From assembly GCF_018332695.1 (NCBI RefSeq), contig NZ_BOQN01000020.1, positions 1 through 35,430 on the forward strand: a stretch of 35,430 nucleotides of DNA. Reading direction: 5' to 3'. Below, piece by piece: positions 15,985 through 24,961 of the stretch. The position numbers and the translations under genes were made by a program. Positions within the stretch are counted from its first letter, which is position 1; each line of letters opens with the position of its first letter. This DNA comes from Paractinoplanes toevensis. GTDB lineage: Bacteria; Actinomycetota; Actinomycetes; Mycobacteriales; Micromonosporaceae. The notes beneath the pieces were generated by a model. It saw nothing but the letters and a program-made list of their open reading frames with translations. It was not told the origin of the DNA and made no database searches.

Positions 15985-18900
15985 TCAGCATGGTGGTGCG
16001 TATGGCAGGTCGGGGATGTCGCGGTTCCATTGGTCGGGGGTGATGCGGGGGCCGCTGCCGGCGCACAGGGTTGTGGTGTTGAGGTTGGGGTCGAGTTCCC
16101 AGATGTCGATCAGGCCATAGCGCATGGTGCCGATGAGTGTGTGGTTGTTGCCAGCGAAGGCCAGGTTGGTATCGGCTCCGCTGCCGATGTGGATGATCGC
16201 TTCCAGCGTGACTGTGGACGGGTTGACGACGTAGGTCCGCAGGGTGCGGTCCCGGCCGATAGTGGCCAGGCGGTGGCCGTCGGGGCTGAGCGCGAGGCCT
16301 TGCACGTCGCCGGTGTCCTGGAGGGTCGCGATCGGGCTCAGGGTGCCGTCGCGGCTTTGCCAAACTCGGGTTGTGCCGGCACGGTCTGCGCTGGCCAGGA
16401 GGCGGCCACTGCGATCGGTGGCGAGGTCGAGCATCGACGTTCCGCCGCGGCAGCGGTAGCCGTCCCCTTCCTTGGTCAAGGTTCCACCGCCGCAGGTCGA
16501 TCCGAGTGGCTTGATATGTGCCGGGTCGGTGATGTCGAACAGTTCGATGGCCGGGTGGTTCAACCCGGTGGTGACCAGGATGAGGTTGCCCCGCTGCGGG
16601 CGGAGCACCGCCATTTCGGTCACGCTGCCGTAGCTGGTCGTGATGCTGCCGAGCGGTGCGGTATCCCCCGGGCGAGCGGTGTCGATCAGGGTGACCTGGC
16701 GGCTCGAGTCGCCGACCGCCAGGATCGCGTCGTCGCGGAACACTGCGGACCACAGTCCGCAAAGCCCACCGCCGGGTGGGCAGACGTCCGGCAGACCGGT
16801 GATCGTCCATTCGCCGGCCGGGGTGGGGCGCCGTGGATCGCTGGTGTCAACAGCGAGCACGTGATTGTCGGACAGCACGGCCAGGCGGGTGCCGCTCGGG
16901 TTGAACACCATCTGGCCGACGTCACCGTCTTCGTCCCATCGCAAGGAGCCGGCAGGTGTCGGCGCGCCCTCTTGGCGAAGGTCATGCAGGTATATCCGAC
17001 CAGCGTGCAGGGTGGCGAGGATGTGTTCGTGGACGGCGATGGTTCGCCCACCGGTCCGGGCCGATGCCGCGCCGGGCTGGCGTCCGTCGGCCATCTGCCA
17101 GATCCGCATGGTGCTGACGCGGCTCCCGGCACCGTCGGGGCCGGTGTTAGCGCGGGGGGACAGCATCATCAGCTGCCGCCCGCTCGGGCTGAATTGCATT
17201 GCGTCGACGTTGTTAGCGCTGAATTCAGGTACTGCCAGGGTCGCGACGAGGGCAGGGGGATCGTCGTCGAGCGCGTTGTTCCACACCAGCACGGCGCCTT
17301 CCTCGGACACTGCTGCGAGTTGCCCCTGCGGCCCGCTGACCGCACTGGTCACGGTGGCGCCGGGCGCGGTCAGCGGCAGGGTGTCCGGACGTTCCGGGGT
17401 GCCGTCGGCGCGTAGCCGCCACCGGCGGGGCACCGTCTCCCGTCCCGTGGTCATCACCCATCCACCCTCAGGGGCGTATGCCAGGTCCTGCACCTGTGCC
17501 AGGGCGGGCACATCGGGTATCGCCCGCGAGTTGGTTGGTGTGCTGACGTCGAGGAACATCGGGCCTCGGGAGATGCCAGACAGGACCAAGCGCCGCCTGT
17601 CTGGGCTGAACGCCAGTTGACTGAAAGACCGCTCTTGCAGCTGGGAAAGAGTCTGCGTCGTCAGCAGCTGCGGTGCGTTCGGTTGGCTGACGTCCCAAAG
17701 CCGCAGTTCGTGACCGTCGTCCACGGTGGCGGCGCGTCCCTCGTGGAAAGCCATCACGTCGACGCCTTCACCACCCGGATTCAAGGTCAACGACGCCTGC
17801 TCGCGAGGGTTGGCCGCGTCTTGGACGTCCCAGATGCGTACGCGAGTGTCGAAACCTGCGGCCAGACGTCTGCCGGGACCGGACAGGAATGCCAAGCCGT
17901 CGGCGGAGTTGCGTCCCAGTGGGATGTTGCCGATCTCGGTCAGGCTGCCCACGTCCAGCAACCGCAGGAACCCTTCAGCGGCAGGGACCGTACGGCCCGA
18001 CAGCTCGTAGGGTTCATTGCCGTCCTGCGCCAGTACGACCAGCCGGCCGTCGGGGCTGAAGGCGGCGGCATCCGCATCGATCTGAACCTCTTGCGGGATG
18101 GAACGGCCGGTCACCAAGGCGCCGGTCACCTGCGGGGTCCGGCGGATGCCGCCGGCAGCGGCCAGAAGTTGCCTAGCAAGACCTGGCTGAGTATCGGCGA
18201 TCGTGCCGGCCTCAGCGACCAACTGATTGGCCACGGCAGTGTCTCGCTGACGAATGGCCTCTCCACGCGCTCGGAACGCGACCACGGCCAGCACGGACGC
18301 AACCACCGCGAGACTCGTGACCACAGCCACTGCGGCGAACGCGGTACGCAGCGTCCTGCGCTGCTGCCGCAGATGCTCACCGATCAGCACGTCCTTGTCG
18401 ACGCCCTGAATCGGCGCGGCAAAGTCAGCGACCACGTCACCGAGCCGGCCGCGGCGTCCCGGCCCCACGTCGACCGCGGACCGCGCCGTACGCAGATCGA
18501 TCCACAACGGCACATGGTTCAGCGCGGCGACCAACTCTGCCGGCAACGCGTTGGTCGCTGCGCTATCGATGCAGCGGCTGTCCGACGTAGTGACGATGTC
18601 TCCGTCAGTCAAGGCGATCAGCACCCGGCTCGCCGTCGGATCCTTCGCGAGCCAGACTCGGACCTCTTCCCGGACCCACGGCGAGCTTGCCGCATCGGGC
18701 GACGCCATCAGGATCAGCCACTGCGACGAACCGATCGCCCGCCGCAACTCATCAGGCAGGCTGGCCGCAGCGGTTAGATTTGACGCATCCCGGAAGATGC
18801 GCAGCGGCCGCCGCTGGGCACCTGGCGGAGCCGCCGGGAACGCGACCTGATGCCGGTAGAACGGCACGCCAAACCGGCGCACTTCCCGCTGCAACGCGGC

Positions 18901-18990
18901 CGCGAGAGTCTGATCATGCCGATGCGCGTAAGAAATGAAGGCGTGATAGCCGGCAGTGCCCGACCCGCTCTCGCGCGGCAGCAGAGACAT
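15985..18990 (-). CDS. TIR-transmembrane-WD40 protein, putative immune sensor/effector
   Basis: From the ATG at 18990 (MSLLPRESGS) the product has 1001 residues. A GTG 12 codons upstream is an alternative start. The TIR domain spans about 14-135 (YHAFISYAHRHDQ, RPLRIFRDASNLT, SSPWVREEV); the Glu at about 109 sits where NAD-cleaving TIRs have their catalytic Glu. A charged linker leads to one membrane helix (about 217-242), then a short helical segment (ANQLVAEAG, QPGLARQLL). A WD40 propeller region runs from about 300 to 975 (AAFSPDGRLVVLA, HELRLWDVSQ, LALSPDGHRLATIGRD). The C-terminus DQWNRDIPDLPYAPPC is a known ending of actinobacterial WD40 giants. The layout suggests a membrane-anchored sensor driving an NAD-depleting effector. 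Confidence 0.85.
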   Translation of the reverse strand: MSLLPRESGSGTAGYHAFISYAHRHDQTLAAALQREVRRFGVPFYRHQVAFPAAPPGAQRRPLRIFRDASNLTAAASLPDELRRAIGSSQWLILMASPDAASSPWVREEVRVWLAKDPTASRVLIALTDGDIVTTSDSRCIDSAATNALPAELVAALNHVPLWIDLRTARSAVDVGPGRRGRLGDVVADFAAPIQGVDKDVLIGEHLRQQRRTLRTAFAAVAVVTSLAVVASVLAVVAFRARGEAIRQRDTAVANQLVAEAGTIADTQPGLARQLLAAAGGIRRTPQVTGALVTGRSIPQEVQIDADAAAFSPDGRLVVLAQDGNEPYELSGRTVPAAEGFLRLLDVGSLTEIGNIPLGRNSADGLAFLSGPGRRLAAGFDTRVRIWDVQDAANPREQASLTLNPGGEGVDVMAFHEGRAATVDDGHELRLWDVSQPNAPQLLTTQTLSQLQERSFSQLAFSPDRRRLVLSGISRGPMFLDVSTPTNSRAIPDVPALAQVQDLAYAPEGGWVMTTGRETVPRRWRLRADGTPERPDTLPLTAPGATVTSAVSGPQGQLAAVSEEGAVLVWNNALDDDPPALVATLAVPEFSANNVDAMQFSPSGRQLMMLSPRANTGPDGAGSRVSTMRIWQMADGRQPGAASARTGGRTIAVHEHILATLHAGRIYLHDLRQEGAPTPAGSLRWDEDGDVGQMVFNPSGTRLAVLSDNHVLAVDTSDPRRPTPAGEWTITGLPDVCPPGGGLCGLWSAVFRDDAILAVGDSSRQVTLIDTARPGDTAPLGSITTSYGSVTEMAVLRPQRGNLILVTTGLNHPAIELFDITDPAHIKPLGSTCGGGTLTKEGDGYRCRGGTSMLDLATDRSGRLLASADRAGTTRVWQSRDGTLSPIATLQDTGDVQGLALSPDGHRLATIGRDRTLRTYVVNPSTVTLEAIIHIGSGADTNLAFAGNNHTLIGTMRYGLIDIWELDPNLNTTTLCAGSGPRITPDQWNRDIPDLPYAPPC

Positions 18991-19312
18991 CCGGATAACA
19001 AACCACCTACCTCCGGCTACGCACACGCCTTGCCCACTACCCGACAGTTACTCCTCCCCGAAAGATGGACCCAACATGGGCGATTAATACCCACAGGCCG
19101 GGTTGCAGGCATGCCACTCCCGCAGGGGCAAGCACCGCGATCGGTGGTCCAGTAGCCCCACGCGAGGCGGCGGCAGGCGCCGCACCCTTCCGCGCACTGA
19201 TTTGCCGATGAGAGTGCGTCATAGTGAGCCTGCAAATGCCCGGCCGAGGCAGCTGGCAATCTACATCCGCAGTGCTGGAATAGAGCGCGCCAAGAGACCT
19301 GGATCAACTAAT
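18991..19312 (-). other. spacer between the NACHT and TIR-WD40 genes
   Basis: These 322 bp separate the two large minus-strand genes. Near the TIR end lies an AGG-rich stretch that may act as ribosome binding site. A short Cys-rich frame on the minus strand (19112-19225 region) has no start or ribosome binding site and is not called. No clear terminator hairpin was found, so co-transcription of the two genes remains possible, as does a separate promoter here. Confidence 0.4.
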
Positions 19313-22300
19313 TCAGTCTGGACCGAGAATGCGGATGCGGGGGATGAAGTCCGGGCGCTTGGTCGCATAGGCGCCCAGCAGCCGACGGGCTTCCTCATCC
19401 CTGATCGAGATCCGGCCTAGGCCCAACTCCGCCATTCGGATTGCAGTGTCCAGGTGCAGGTCCGTCCATTCGTCTCGTTCCAACAGATGCAAGGACACGG
19501 CCTGGGCCATGCTTTCGGAGGTCGCGTCCATGTGCGCGTTAGCGCAGCGGAGGAGCAGGAGGCGAATTCGGGCGTCTTCGGCACCAAGACCACGTTGCAA
19601 AAAATCAAGGACGATCTTCGACACGACGTCTTTCCCCACGTCGAGATCGAGTTCCAGGCATCGGAGTAACAACTCCTTGGCCTCCGGGATGAAAGTTAGG
19701 GTCCATTCGGCAGTCCTAAGGTACAACGCCTCGCGTTCTTCTGTGGACTGAGTGGGGTCGAGCAGCGCGTTCATCAAGGCGCCGAGGATGTTGACCGGCT
19801 TGGCGCCGATCGGAAAATAGACGTGGCTGCCCGCAACGGGCAGCCCGGCCCGCAGAAGCGGTCCGATCGCGTGGTGCTGGGAGTCGTTTGATCGGTCGCA
19901 GGTGAAGTGCACCTCGCGCGGCACAATCTCCCAGCTCTCCCGGAAGACCCAGTTGAGTGGGTCCTCGGCGACCTCGTCCGCCGGCCGATCGATGCCGATT
20001 ACCCAGTTCATGTCCACTGGCGGTGCACTCGCCACCTGGTCGAGAGTCAAGCTGAGCGCGACGTCCCGTCGCCGGCCGCGACGGATCCGATCGACCTGTA
20101 CAAGGTCGAGCAGCCCGACCCAGCCGCTCGTTCCGCCCTGCGAGTGCCAGAGCAATGCCAGCTCGTGCCAGAGACGGATGGTCTGCATCCCCTGTGAGTC
20201 GGCCTCGTCGTCCGTGCCCACAAGACGGCTGGCGACGATATCGGCCGAGCAAAGTGTGAGTATCAGCAGGTTTGAGGTGTGCGCGGCAACCCGGGCGGGC
20301 ACGGTCAGGGAGCGGGGCGCGTAGGCGTCGAAAATGTCCGGCAACCGGGGTTGCTGTGCCCCGTCGAAGAGTCGGACCAGCAGGTCGGCCCAGTCCACGC
20401 GATCGGTTGCCGCAAGGTCAGACGTCATCCAGTAAGCGAAGGCGACGACTTGGCGGCGGGCAGCCAGGGGTGCGAACGAAAGCAGAGCGTGCAGTAGACC
20501 GTCCTCGTTGGCCGCGCCGGTGATAAAGGTAGTCGCCCGCTCACGTGCGACCATGTCCCTGATCACCCGGTGAATTAACCGCGCGACCAGGAATTCGCCG
20601 AACGTCGCGTGGAGAAACTCGTAAGCGAAAAGTACGTCGTCATCCCGGGTTGCCCGAGCGCGATAGACGAAGAAGAACGATCCGAGCGCAAGTTCGGCGG
20701 CCCGGATGGGCGCTCGTAAACCACCGGCCGCCGTCGACGCTGCGTTCGGCCCGACCGTGCCGGGAAGCGCCCGCAGATCGGCGTCCAGTTCATCCTCGGT
20801 GACCCATTGGGCGCCTCGGTTGAACATAGAGAACGCCACCACACTCAGTTTGCGTAGCTCGGCCTCGACCAGCTGGTCCCGCTCCCTGATCGGCAGGCCG
20901 GCGCTTCGCTTGTCCACCTCACGGCGGGCGAACCTCTCCAGCAACCGCTCGTACAGCTCATCCTGGCGGAGCGTGCCCGCCGAGCGCAGACTGCCTCCTT
21001 CGGCGTCGTAGATAGCGAGCATGAGTAGCAGCAACGGTTGGCCGGCGAGCTGCGGGTACCGCATCGCAGTTTCCAGGTTCAGTGCCGTCGCGGTGCCGCG
21101 TTGGAAATGCTCGGCGTTGGTCCGGTTCCACGTGTCCAACCAGGTGCCGACGCGCGACCGATCGAACGGTTCCAGGCGGATCGCTACGGAGCCCTCCGGG
21201 GTCTGAGCCCGGTCGGCCACGCTGGTACGACTTGTCACGATGACCGCGACAGGCCGGCCCTGGTCGGCCTCTCGCCGCTGGAATGCGGCTACCCGCAACA
21301 GGTAGTCGGTCTGGCTGACTCCGGTAGCCTGCAGCAGCTCGTCAAAGCCGTCCAGGATGACCACCGGGATCGCATTGTCCGCCGACCGGACGAGGGCTGG
21401 CCAGTCGAGGCGTTCGCCGGTCTCCTTGCGGATCGCCTGCTCGATCTGTTCCTGTACGTCAGCGACCGCATGCACCGAACGAAGCGGAACCAGTACCGAG
21501 AGGAAGTCGTTGGCGGGGAGCCGTGCGGCAAGAATGCGGGCCAATACCGATTTGCCGGAGCCCGGCTGGCCGAGAACGAGCATGGGGGCGGTGGACAGGT
21601 CTGGTGAGATGAGCCGACCGGCGAGGAAGGCGAGCAGGTTGTCGCGGACTGGCTGGCTCTCCCACCAGTCCTCCCTGTTCAACGGCGTCTGGCCGGTTAC
21701 CTCGGCGGTACGGTACGACTGAGGGACAAAAGCCTCGCCAAGCGTCGGCAAGCGCAACCCGGCCGGCACCTCGCCGGTTTCCGCGACCGGCCGGTCCAGC
21801 GCGGCCGAGTAGCCGCGTGCTAAACCGGAACGGCGCGCGTCCGGAGCCCGCCCGACGGCGATCGTTTCCAGCACCTCGCCCAAGGCTGTCAGTGCCGTCG
21901 TGACGTCACGCAGTCGCGCGTGGATGGCCGTCTGTTCCCGTACGCTCGCCCAGAAAGCCACCTCTGGAAACTCGGCGGCCAGCCGCCCGAGCAGGCTCTC
22001 GAACCGCCCCACGGCCGGTTCGGCCAAGTCGGTAAGGGCCACTCTCGTGCGATCTAGGACGGACGCGTCCATCCTTTCCCAGATGGCGAGCCCGTTCCCG
22101 AATTCCATCACAACCGCGGCCATGCTCCGATAACAGTCGAGCAGCCTGGCCCGGAAGTCCTCGTAGGACTCGGCCGGGCCCGGAACCGGCGCGCCTGGCA
22201 AACCGGCGGCGCGAATGGTGAGCGTCTGCTGTTCATCCGCGGTCAGCACCAGATCCGCAGTGTCGACGGGAAGCTCGGCCTCCGCCATGATCTCAAAGAA

Positions 22301-22573
22301 CGCGGTAGCTGCAAGTATCACGTGAGCTGCGTGCAACCGTTCGGTCCGCTCGAATCGGGACAACGACTGTCGATTCTCGACGAGCCCGGTGATGAGACGT
22401 TCGGTGATCCTGCTCAGCTCGGCCTTCGCGTCGAACCACCCCAGCACGTCGCGAAAGGGTCCAACAAGGGCCAGCATCCCAGTCCCGACCAGCGTGTCTA
22501 CAAGCCGCTGGAGCTTCGCCGCATCCCCGCCAAGCGTCCGGACCGCATCGTTATATCCCAGCGTACGCCCCAT
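19313..22573 (-). CDS. NACHT NTPase with NNH7-like N-terminus, bacterial NLR-like defence protein
   Basis: I start at the ATG at 22573 (MGRTLGYNDAVRTLGG), preceded by GGGGAA, giving 1086 residues; the frame is open further upstream. The LGYNDAVRTLGG opening and helical first 280 residues fit the NNH7 type of NACHT N-terminal helical domain. NACHT follows: Walker A GQPGSGKS at about 335-342, Walker B VVILDGFDEL at about 404-413 and sensor VTSRTS near 446. The winged-helix-like FAYEFLHATFGEFLVARLI comes later, then about 400 helical residues likely to form the sensor. Bacterial NACHT proteins of this build protect against phage by oligomerising and killing the infected cell. No separate effector domain is seen besides the N-terminal helices, so the nearby TIR protein could be a partner. 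Confidence 0.88.
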   Translation of the reverse strand: MGRTLGYNDAVRTLGGDAAKLQRLVDTLVGTGMLALVGPFRDVLGWFDAKAELSRITERLITGLVENRQSLSRFERTERLHAAHVILAATAFFEIMAEAELPVDTADLVLTADEQQTLTIRAAGLPGAPVPGPAESYEDFRARLLDCYRSMAAVVMEFGNGLAIWERMDASVLDRTRVALTDLAEPAVGRFESLLGRLAAEFPEVAFWASVREQTAIHARLRDVTTALTALGEVLETIAVGRAPDARRSGLARGYSAALDRPVAETGEVPAGLRLPTLGEAFVPQSYRTAEVTGQTPLNREDWWESQPVRDNLLAFLAGRLISPDLSTAPMLVLGQPGSGKSVLARILAARLPANDFLSVLVPLRSVHAVADVQEQIEQAIRKETGERLDWPALVRSADNAIPVVILDGFDELLQATGVSQTDYLLRVAAFQRREADQGRPVAVIVTSRTSVADRAQTPEGSVAIRLEPFDRSRVGTWLDTWNRTNAEHFQRGTATALNLETAMRYPQLAGQPLLLLMLAIYDAEGGSLRSAGTLRQDELYERLLERFARREVDKRSAGLPIRERDQLVEAELRKLSVVAFSMFNRGAQWVTEDELDADLRALPGTVGPNAASTAAGGLRAPIRAAELALGSFFFVYRARATRDDDVLFAYEFLHATFGEFLVARLIHRVIRDMVARERATTFITGAANEDGLLHALLSFAPLAARRQVVAFAYWMTSDLAATDRVDWADLLVRLFDGAQQPRLPDIFDAYAPRSLTVPARVAAHTSNLLILTLCSADIVASRLVGTDDEADSQGMQTIRLWHELALLWHSQGGTSGWVGLLDLVQVDRIRRGRRRDVALSLTLDQVASAPPVDMNWVIGIDRPADEVAEDPLNWVFRESWEIVPREVHFTCDRSNDSQHHAIGPLLRAGLPVAGSHVYFPIGAKPVNILGALMNALLDPTQSTEEREALYLRTAEWTLTFIPEAKELLLRCLELDLDVGKDVVSKIVLDFLQRGLGAEDARIRLLLLRCANAHMDATSESMAQAVSLHLLERDEWTDLHLDTAIRMAELGLGRISIRDEEARRLLGAYATKRPDFIPRIRILGPD

Positions 22574-22792
22574 CGGATAAGTATTCCCCGTACGCGACAC
22601 CAACCGAAAGGGCGTTCGCACCTCGGAAAACAGAGGGATGGCGTAGGTTGGCGCGTTGCGGGAGCAGAGGGTAGCCGTCTGCCGGTCTGATCAACGTTAG
22701 GTAGCTGGCTATTTAGACGAGGCCGAACCCTGCCACCTACACATGCCGAGTTGAGTAAGACGATCATGGCCGAGATTTGGCATACTCCATCC

Positions 22793-23260
22793 ATGTCATA
22801 CCGGCTCACAGGTCTGTCGGCGTTCAATTTTGGAGCTGAGTGGGAGCGTGTCCCGGGCGACGAGGATGTCGCATCGCGGGTGATGATCTTCATGGCTGAT
22901 CGTCGCCTCCTATTCGGTGACCGGCACTACGAAGACGAACTTGACTGCGTCAGCTCGGCTCAGGAGATCCGCAGGTTCTTGACGCAGGAAATCTTCGGAG
23001 CGAAACCGGGCAAATCTCTCAGCCAGCGACTCTCGCTGCTCCGTGAGGCCGCCCGCAATTTCGTTGACAGAGCGGGCCCGAGGGCGCGGGAGTTCCGCAG
23101 CGATGGCCTCCGATTTGGGCTGGCATTGGGAGATCTTCGAACCGTTTTTGCGTTGCACTTGGCTGCCATCGCCGAGGAGTTCGATCTCGACCTGGAATAC
23201 GAACTGGCTCGACTGGTATTCCCAGAGGGTGCCGAGGAGTCGCAGCCAGACGAGCTATAG
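22793..23260 (+). CDS. DUF6650-like protein, divergent from the NACHT gene
   Basis: The 155-residue version from the ATG at 22793 (MSYRLTGLSAFNFGAEW) begins where the conserved part seems to begin; an ATG at 22766 is an alternative. No start has a good Shine-Dalgarno, so leaderless translation is possible. The RLTGLSAFNFGAEWE, then FMADRRLLF, CVSSAQEIRRFLTQEI and LLREAARNFVD pattern recalls DUF6650 proteins, a family of unknown function. The C-terminus is helical (TVFALHLAAIAEEFDLDLEYELA). It is divergent from the NACHT gene across about 220 bp and ends just before an IS110 element. A defence accessory role is only suggested by position. Confidence 0.65.
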   Translation: MSYRLTGLSAFNFGAEWERVPGDEDVASRVMIFMADRRLLFGDRHYEDELDCVSSAQEIRRFLTQEIFGAKPGKSLSQRLSLLREAARNFVDRAGPRAREFRSDGLRFGLALGDLRTVFALHLAAIAEEFDLDLEYELARLVFPEGAEESQPDEL

Positions 23261-23319
23261 CGATTTGACTTTATGGCTGACCCAGCTCGAGAGATGCGCT
23301 CATCTGGCACCCCTCTGTG

Positions 23320-24483
23320 TCAAGAGGCGGTGAGGAACGGTGTTCTAGGCTGGGGTTCGGCGGGTCCGGGAAGTGACTTCTCCGAAGTGTCGACCATGGG
23401 GATCGAGTCGGCCGCGCTGGATTGCAGAGTCGCCCCCGTTTGTCCTCCCGGGCCCGTCCTGACGGCTTTGGCGTCGGCGACCATCCGTCGGTAGACGATG
23501 TCGGAGAGCCGGCGTTTCAGGGCGCGCATGGCTTCCATCGGGGTCTTGCCGGCGGCGAGTTTGCGCCGGTAGTAGCGGCGGCCTTCGGTGTCGCGGCGGA
23601 GTTGGACGACGGCCATGATGTGCAGGACGCGGTTGATGCGCCGGTTCCCGGCTCTGGAGAGGCGGTGCCGGTTCTGGTCGCCTGAGGATGCGTCGATGGG
23701 GGCGGTGCCGTTCCAGGACGCGAAGTGTCCGCGGCTGGCGAAGCGGCTGATGTCACCGATGTCGCCGAGCAGACGAGCTGATCCGGACGGGCCGATGCCG
23801 GTGAGTTCCTGCAGGGTGCTGCCGGTGGTTTTCACCAACTCGGTGAGTTCGGCGTCGGCGATCTTGATCTTCTTGTCGATGACGACGAGTTCGTGGATCA
23901 GTTCGGAGGCCAGCCAGCGGCGGGTCTTGCCGACCACGTCACGCGGACGCACGGTATTGAGCAGCGCGCGTGCCTGTTGAGCGCTCAGGAACTTCTTGGC
24001 CCCGCCCGGCACGAGTTCGAGCAGCAGGTGATGCAGTCGGCTGACGGTCTCGGTGCGGGTTCGACCGAGTAGTTCACGGCGGTCGACGAGCAGCCGCAGC
24101 GCCACGGTGGTGTCGTCGATGGTCACCTGCCGCAGGTTGTCGGTCCGCAACGCTGCGACGGCAACGCTGTGGGCGTCGACCGGGTCGGTCTTGCGGCCTT
24201 GACCGGTGGCGAACACGCGGGCACGGGCGGACAGCTTCGCGGGCACATCGATGACGGTTTCACCGTCGGCGACCAGGCGCTGGGCGACGTGCCGGCCGAT
24301 CCCGCTGCAGCCTTCGACCGCCCAGATACGGTCGGTGTGCTCGCGGCCGGCGGCCAGCATCGCCTGATATCCGTCCCGGTCTGTGCCGAACCGGCCCTGG
24401 CCGAGGGCCTTCTCGCGGTGGTTCATGATCTCAATGGTTGCGGAGCGTTTGTGCGGGTCCACGCCGATGACGACTCGTGCCAC
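23320..24483 (-). CDS. IS110-family transposase
   Basis: The GTG at 24483 (VARVVIGVDPHKRSATIEI) has a near-ideal ribosome binding site (GGGAGG) and gives 387 residues. The longer open frame upstream is non-coding. The N-terminal RuvC-like DEDD domain shows VIGVDPHKRS, VEGCSGIGRHVA and KTDPVDAHSVA with its acidic residues. The C-terminal Transposase_20 domain has ELTGIGPSGSARLLGDIGD, FASWNGTAPIDASSGDQNRHRLSRAGNRRINR, quoted here only as start and end, and the serine expected of this family. The protein looks intact and full length, so the element may be active. It is unrelated in detail to the second IS110 copy in the window. Confidence 0.93.
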   Translation of the reverse strand: MARVVIGVDPHKRSATIEIMNHREKALGQGRFGTDRDGYQAMLAAGREHTDRIWAVEGCSGIGRHVAQRLVADGETVIDVPAKLSARARVFATGQGRKTDPVDAHSVAVAALRTDNLRQVTIDDTTVALRLLVDRRELLGRTRTETVSRLHHLLLELVPGGAKKFLSAQQARALLNTVRPRDVVGKTRRWLASELIHELVVIDKKIKIADAELTELVKTTGSTLQELTGIGPSGSARLLGDIGDISRFASRGHFASWNGTAPIDASSGDQNRHRLSRAGNRRINRVLHIMAVVQLRRDTEGRRYYRRKLAAGKTPMEAMRALKRRLSDIVYRRMVADAKAVRTGPGGQTGATLQSSAADSIPMVDTSEKSLPGPAEPQPRTPFLTAS

Positions 24484-24573
24484 TTGTGTTCCTCCCGGTT
24501 GCGACGACGATGTCGGCGGGAGGGCAACGCTACTTTGAGCTGGGCAGTCCCCTCTTGAGCCTCTCCGCGCCGC

Positions 24574-24655
24574 GGTGACCGGCGGGCCGCACGCCAAATG
24601 AGAGTCACACCGAACCACGGTGGACAGCCGCAGACAGAGCGTTCCGCCGGTCACC
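24574..24655 (-). ncRNA. candidate IS110 bridge RNA region, first element
   Basis: Upstream of the transposase start a perfect 12-bp inverted repeat (GGTGACCGGCGG at 24574-24585 and CCGCCGGTCACC at 24644-24655) encloses 58 bases with a further small palindrome (CCACGGTGG). IS110-group elements encode a guide-like bridge RNA in the non-coding end before the transposase gene. Position and structure fit, but the target and donor loops were not identified. Confidence 0.4.
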
Positions 24656-24961
24656 TCGACCAAGCCTGGCCGGGCTGCGGTCGTAGATCAATTAGATAAG
24701 TAGCCGCCGACCGTGCGCGGCGGCTGACGGCCGGCGTCAAGCGCGGTGACGTCAACGCGGCCGGCCTGGCGCACTCTCCAGCCGATGACCGGATGTTCCC
24801 CCGATCCCTGGATGGTCCGATACGGGCCGATGCAGTGAAGACCGGCGGGCTTCGAGCGCCGCTATCCTCCTTGTGCGGGCCAGACCGACGAGGGATCCCG
24901 CTCCTGGCGGCCAGCGGCGCAGTAATGGGAACCGGTACTGAGGATTGGTCGTCTACGCCCT
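24656..24961. other. gene-free stretch with a hairpin before the secreted protein gene
   Basis: This segment contains an 8-bp-arm hairpin (AGCCGCCG at 24702-24709, CGGCGGCT at 24718-24725) and imperfect dyads around 24727-24765. No ORF with a ribosome binding site was seen. It may hold the outer end of the IS110 element and the promoter of the downstream secreted protein gene. Confidence 0.4.

Larger units (their letters stand above)
23260..24660 (-). mobile_element. IS110-family insertion sequence, first copy (limits approximate)
   Basis: A complete IS110-type transposase gene plus its structured 5' non-coding segment define this element. IS110 elements have no long terminal inverted repeats and make little or no target duplication, so the ends cannot be fixed by eye. 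The left limit must be close to the stop of the DUF6650-like gene and the right limit at or beyond the 12-bp inverted repeat at 24574-24655. Confidence 0.6.

Noticed and set aside
15796..17415. Plus-strand open frame of over 500 codons opposite the TIR-WD40 gene
   Set aside because: Antisense to clear WD40 repeats, Gly/Val/Ala-rich with no ribosome binding site or domain.
19194..19219. Possible fourth half-copy of the dispersed repeat (GCACTGATTTGCCGATGAG-type)
   Set aside because: Only the first 25 bases resemble the end block, with gaps, and the hairpin block is absent.
19017..19307. Cys-rich minus-strand frame between the NACHT and TIR-WD40 genes
   Set aside because: No ribosome binding site, no recognisable zinc-binding spacing, and weak start.
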